This document shows positions 61,226 to 64,000 of a stretch of DNA of 64,000 nucleotides, piece by piece. Source of the stretch: Bacillus subtilis (lineage in GTDB: Bacteria > Pseudomonadota > Alphaproteobacteria > Rhizobiales > Rhizobiaceae). The notes under the pieces are model-generated. The model did not search any database, had not been told where the DNA came from, and worked only from the letters and a program-made list of their open reading frames with translations. Positions within the stretch are counted from its first letter, which is position 1. Every line of letters starts with the position of its first letter. Where the stretch lies: positions 62,001 to 126,000 of the forward strand of contig JAHREI010000005.1 in assembly GCA_021733665.1 (NCBI GenBank). Reading direction: 5' to 3'. The translations under genes were made by a program, and so were the position numbers.

Positions 61226-62434
61226 ATGCGTCAAGCGTGGAGATGGTTCGGGCCGGATGCCGGTGTGCCTTTGGATGCTGTACGTCAGGCCGGAGCGACA
61301 GATATTGTATCTGCTTTGCATGATGTGCCGATCGGACAGGCATGGACGTCCAGCCAGATTGCAGAGCGCAAGACACTGATTGAAAATACCCCTGCTGACC
61401 GCATGCCGCTTGTCTGGTCTGTGGTGGAGAGCATCCCGATTTCGGATGCGATCAAGCGTGAAGGCGGTGCCGCAAAACAGGATATCGCCGCATGGATTGC
61501 CTCAATGGAGGCATTGGCGGCACATGATATTAAAGTCATTTGCTATAATTTCATGCCAGTTGTTGATTGGTGCCGCACCGATCTGGACTATGTAACGCCA
61601 AGCGGCGCGACAGCCATGCGTTTTGATCAGGATCGTTTTGCTGCTTTTGATCTGCATATTTTGCAGCGTAAAAATGCGGAACAGGACTATTCCGAAGCTG
61701 ACCGTCTTGCTGCCCGCGCAACCTATGAGGCGATGAGCGAGGCTGAGATTAATCAGCTGATTTTCAATATTGCCAGTGCTTTGCCGGGTTCCACAACCGA
61801 GCCGCTGACGATACCGGCTTTCCGTGACAAGCTGGAAACCTATGCGCATGTGGATGCCAATAAGCTAAGACAAAATCTGATCGCTTTTTTGGAAGAAGTG
61901 ACCCCCGTTGCGGACGAGCTGGGTGTACGCCTGACCCTGCATCCGGATGATCCGCCGCGCTCCCTGTTCGGACTGCCGCGCATTGCTTCAAATGAAGCCG
62001 ATTATGCTGCGATTTTTGATGCGGTGCCGTCTCCGGCCAATGGTATGTGTTTCTGTTCCGGCAGTCTTGGTGTGCGGGCGGATAATGATCTGCCTGCGAT
62101 GGCGCGCCGTTTTGCATCACGTATCTATTTCTCGCATTTACGGGCAACCACGCGACAGGGTGACGGACGCAGCTTCTATGAAGCCGCGCATCTTGAAGGC
62201 GACGTGGATATGGTTGCATTGCTGCGTGCGCTGGTCGAGGAAGACCGCAAGCGGGATAGCGGATCAAAGATTATTTTCCGCTCCGATCATGGTCACCGTA
62301 TGCTGGATGATCTCGCAAAGCAGGTGACACCGGGTTATCCGGTTATCGGCCGGCTGCGTGGGCTTGCAGAATTGCGTGGTGTGATCACTGCATTGGATGC
62401 CGGTGCTTTGTGTCCGGCAAAGGCGGGCGGGTGA
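61226..62434 (+). CDS. uxuA: Mannonate dehydratase
   Basis: This 402-residue enzyme dehydrates mannonate to 2-keto-3-deoxygluconate. It has MRQAWRWFGPDAGVPLDAVR, QAGATDIVSALHDVPIGQAW, LTLHPDDPPRSLFGLPRI, MCFCSGSLGVRADND and HLRATTR, all UxuA signatures with His and Cys metal ligands. GGAGGAGGGG precedes the ATG. Confidence 0.96.
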   Translation: MRQAWRWFGPDAGVPLDAVRQAGATDIVSALHDVPIGQAWTSSQIAERKTLIENTPADRMPLVWSVVESIPISDAIKREGGAAKQDIAAWIASMEALAAHDIKVICYNFMPVVDWCRTDLDYVTPSGATAMRFDQDRFAAFDLHILQRKNAEQDYSEADRLAARATYEAMSEAEINQLIFNIASALPGSTTEPLTIPAFRDKLETYAHVDANKLRQNLIAFLEEVTPVADELGVRLTLHPDDPPRSLFGLPRIASNEADYAAIFDAVPSPANGMCFCSGSLGVRADNDLPAMARRFASRIYFSHLRATTRQGDGRSFYEAAHLEGDVDMVALLRALVEEDRKRDSGSKIIFRSDHGHRMLDDLAKQVTPGYPVIGRLRGLAELRGVITALDAGALCPAKAGG

Positions 62435-62437
62435 GCG

Positions 62438-63970
62438 ATGACCCGTCAGAACAGTCCGGTTATTGTCCTTCATCCATCTGACCATGTGGCGGTTGCGCGA
62501 GTGACAATCCGTGCCGGAGAGCCTGTCGGCAGTGGTGAACTTGTAGCCGCTAATCTGATCGGCAAAGGGCATAAAGTTGCACTTGTACCCATCACAAAAG
62601 GACAGGAAATCCGCAAATACGGCAATGTGATTGGTGTCGCGACAGAGGATATTGCTGCGGGTGCACATGTGCATCTGCATAATCTGGCAATGCTGCCATC
62701 ACAGCACGAGCATGAATTCTGTGTTGATTATGTGGAACCGGAACTGTTTCCTGAAGCGGAAAGACGCAGTTTTTTGGGTTTTGACCGCGGTGCAGGCGGG
62801 GTTGGTACGCGCAATTATATTGGTGTGATTGCGACGGTGAATTGTTCCGCCACAGTTTCGCAATATGTGGCGGATCATTTCAACCGCATGGGCGGCTTGA
62901 AAGGCTATGACAATATTGACGGTGTTGTTGTGCTCGGACATGCGGGCGGCTGCGGGATCAATACACAGTCGGAAGCCTATCGGGTTCTGACCCGCACGAT
63001 ACAGGGCTATGCCCGTCATCCCAATTTCGGCGGCGTGTTGCTGATCGGGCTGGGTTGCGAGACCAACCAGATTGCTCCGATCCTTGAACATTACAAGCTG
63101 GAAGAAGGTGAGCGCTTGCAGACGCTGACCATCCAGCAATATGGCGGCACACGGAAGACAATTGAAGCGGCGATTGCAGCGATTGAAGCTATGTTGCCGG
63201 TTGTGAATACGGCGCAGCGCACGCAGCAGCCTTTGTCGCAGCTTAAACTCGGTTTGCAATGCGGCGGCTCGGATGGCTATTCGGGTATTTCCGCAAATCC
63301 GGCACTCGGCTATGCATCGGATTTGCTTGTGCGGCATGGGGGCACCAGTGTTTTGTCGGAAACGCCGGAGATTTACGGTGCTGAACATTTGCTGACCCGC
63401 AGGGCGGCGCGGCCGGACATTGCTGAAAAGCTGTTGTCACGGATCGATTGGTGGCGCGATTACACGCAGCGCAATGGCGATGAGCTTAATAATAATCCGT
63501 CTCATGGCAATAAGCTGGGCGGGCTGACCACAATCCTCGAAAAATCGCTCGGAGCCGTGGCGAAAGGCGGCTCTATGCCACTGTCTCAGGTTTATGAATA
63601 TGCGCAGACAATTGATGAGGCGGGTTTCGTATTTATGGATACGCCGGGTTATGATCCGGTTTCTGTGACCGGGCAGGTGGCAGGGGGATGTAATCTCATC
63701 TGTTTTACCACGGGGCGCGGGTCGGTTTCAGGTTTCAAACCGGCGCCGAGTATTAAAATCGCAACCAATTCAGATATGTACGAGCATATGAAGGAAGACA
63801 TGGATCTGAATTGCGGTGAGATCGTTACCGGTGAAGAGAGTATTCAGCAGGCAGGCGAACGTATCTTTGAGGAGATTATCGCTGTTGCTTCCGGCCGCAA
63901 GACAGTGAGCGAGATTTACGGCTATGGCGACAATGAATTTGTGCCATGGCAGCTCGGGGCAACAACCTGA
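62438..63970 (+). CDS. uxaA: Altronate dehydratase
   Basis: This 510-residue enzyme converts altronate to 2-keto-3-deoxygluconate. It has an N-terminal SAF-type domain and the UxaA core (GVGTRNYIGVIATVNCSATV, HAGGCGINTQSE, IGLGCETNQI, GLQCGGSDGYSGISANPALG, CNLICFTTGRGS). It lies 3 bases after uxuA. UxaA belongs to the galacturonate branch, so both uronate branches are partly present. The matching tagaturonate reductase (uxaB) is not in this window. Confidence 0.96.
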   Translation: MTRQNSPVIVLHPSDHVAVARVTIRAGEPVGSGELVAANLIGKGHKVALVPITKGQEIRKYGNVIGVATEDIAAGAHVHLHNLAMLPSQHEHEFCVDYVEPELFPEAERRSFLGFDRGAGGVGTRNYIGVIATVNCSATVSQYVADHFNRMGGLKGYDNIDGVVVLGHAGGCGINTQSEAYRVLTRTIQGYARHPNFGGVLLIGLGCETNQIAPILEHYKLEEGERLQTLTIQQYGGTRKTIEAAIAAIEAMLPVVNTAQRTQQPLSQLKLGLQCGGSDGYSGISANPALGYASDLLVRHGGTSVLSETPEIYGAEHLLTRRAARPDIAEKLLSRIDWWRDYTQRNGDELNNNPSHGNKLGGLTTILEKSLGAVAKGGSMPLSQVYEYAQTIDEAGFVFMDTPGYDPVSVTGQVAGGCNLICFTTGRGSVSGFKPAPSIKIATNSDMYEHMKEDMDLNCGEIVTGEESIQQAGERIFEEIIAVASGRKTVSEIYGYGDNEFVPWQLGATT

Positions 63971-64000
63971 CAAACAAATAGCATGACGGGGGAATGGTGA
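63971..64000 (+). other. Possible ribosome-binding site of a further gene
   Basis: The last 30 bases hold GGGGGA followed by ATGGTGA at the edge. A next gene may begin here, but nothing of it can be read. Confidence 0.25.

Overview
The window looks like chromosome from an alphaproteobacterium of the order Hyphomicrobiales, probably a moderately low-GC relative of Brucella/Ochrobactrum such as Pseudochrobactrum. The genus is an inference. It rests on the MucR/Ros zinc-finger regulator, the DUF1127 gene followed by CCUCCUCCC hairpins, RIME-like intergenic palindromes and the overall style of the catabolic operons. No rRNA, tRNA, CRISPR array, intact phage or intact insertion sequence was seen.

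Layout. 1-7.4 kb: a two-component system cut by the left edge, dsbD with a Tat-exported DsbA-fold protein, a DsrE-like protein, a DUF1127 gene with three tandem anti-Shine-Dalgarno hairpins (CcsR/'cuckoo' RNA type), and mucR with long AT-rich flanks. 7.4-29.3 kb: a complete aerobic phenylacetate (PAA) catabolic supercluster. One leftward operon carries paaN, a branched-chain-amino-acid-type ABC importer and an enoyl-CoA hydratase/3-hydroxyacyl-CoA dehydrogenase fusion. A divergent rightward unit carries paaG-paaI-paaK followed by paaR. A second leftward operon carries paaJ-paaABCDE, an extra PaaA-like protein, paaZ and paaY, with paaX upstream. 29.4-31.2 kb: an alpha/beta hydrolase, a 31-residue membrane-peptide gene and a group III truncated globin.

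31.2-37 kb is an AT-rich, partly decayed surface-polysaccharide island: ugd with a nonsense codon, a GT2 glycosyltransferase, an RgpF-DUF616 protein, an IS3-family remnant, poly-G tracts and a 34-bp perfect inverted repeat. 37-46.5 kb holds a serine beta-lactamase-like hydrolase, a dipeptide/oligopeptide ABC transporter and a sodium:solute symporter with a 43-residue partner. 47.2-53 kb is an amino-sugar operon (nagB, nagA, a binding protein, a Gfo/Idh/MocA oxidoreductase) divergent from a ROK regulator. 53-64 kb is a PotABCD-type ABC transporter followed by hexuronate genes (uxuB, uxaC, a GntR regulator, uxuA, uxaA).

How the genes fit together. The PAA genes encode ligation to CoA, epoxidation, isomerisation, ring opening with aldehyde oxidation, thiolysis and beta-oxidation, with two different repressors (PaaR and PaaX) and visible operator candidates. 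The amino-sugar and hexuronate blocks each have a binding protein of the same close family, but only one permease/ATPase set is present. This suggests that GlcNAc- and glucuronate-containing sugars are taken up and degraded by one linked system.
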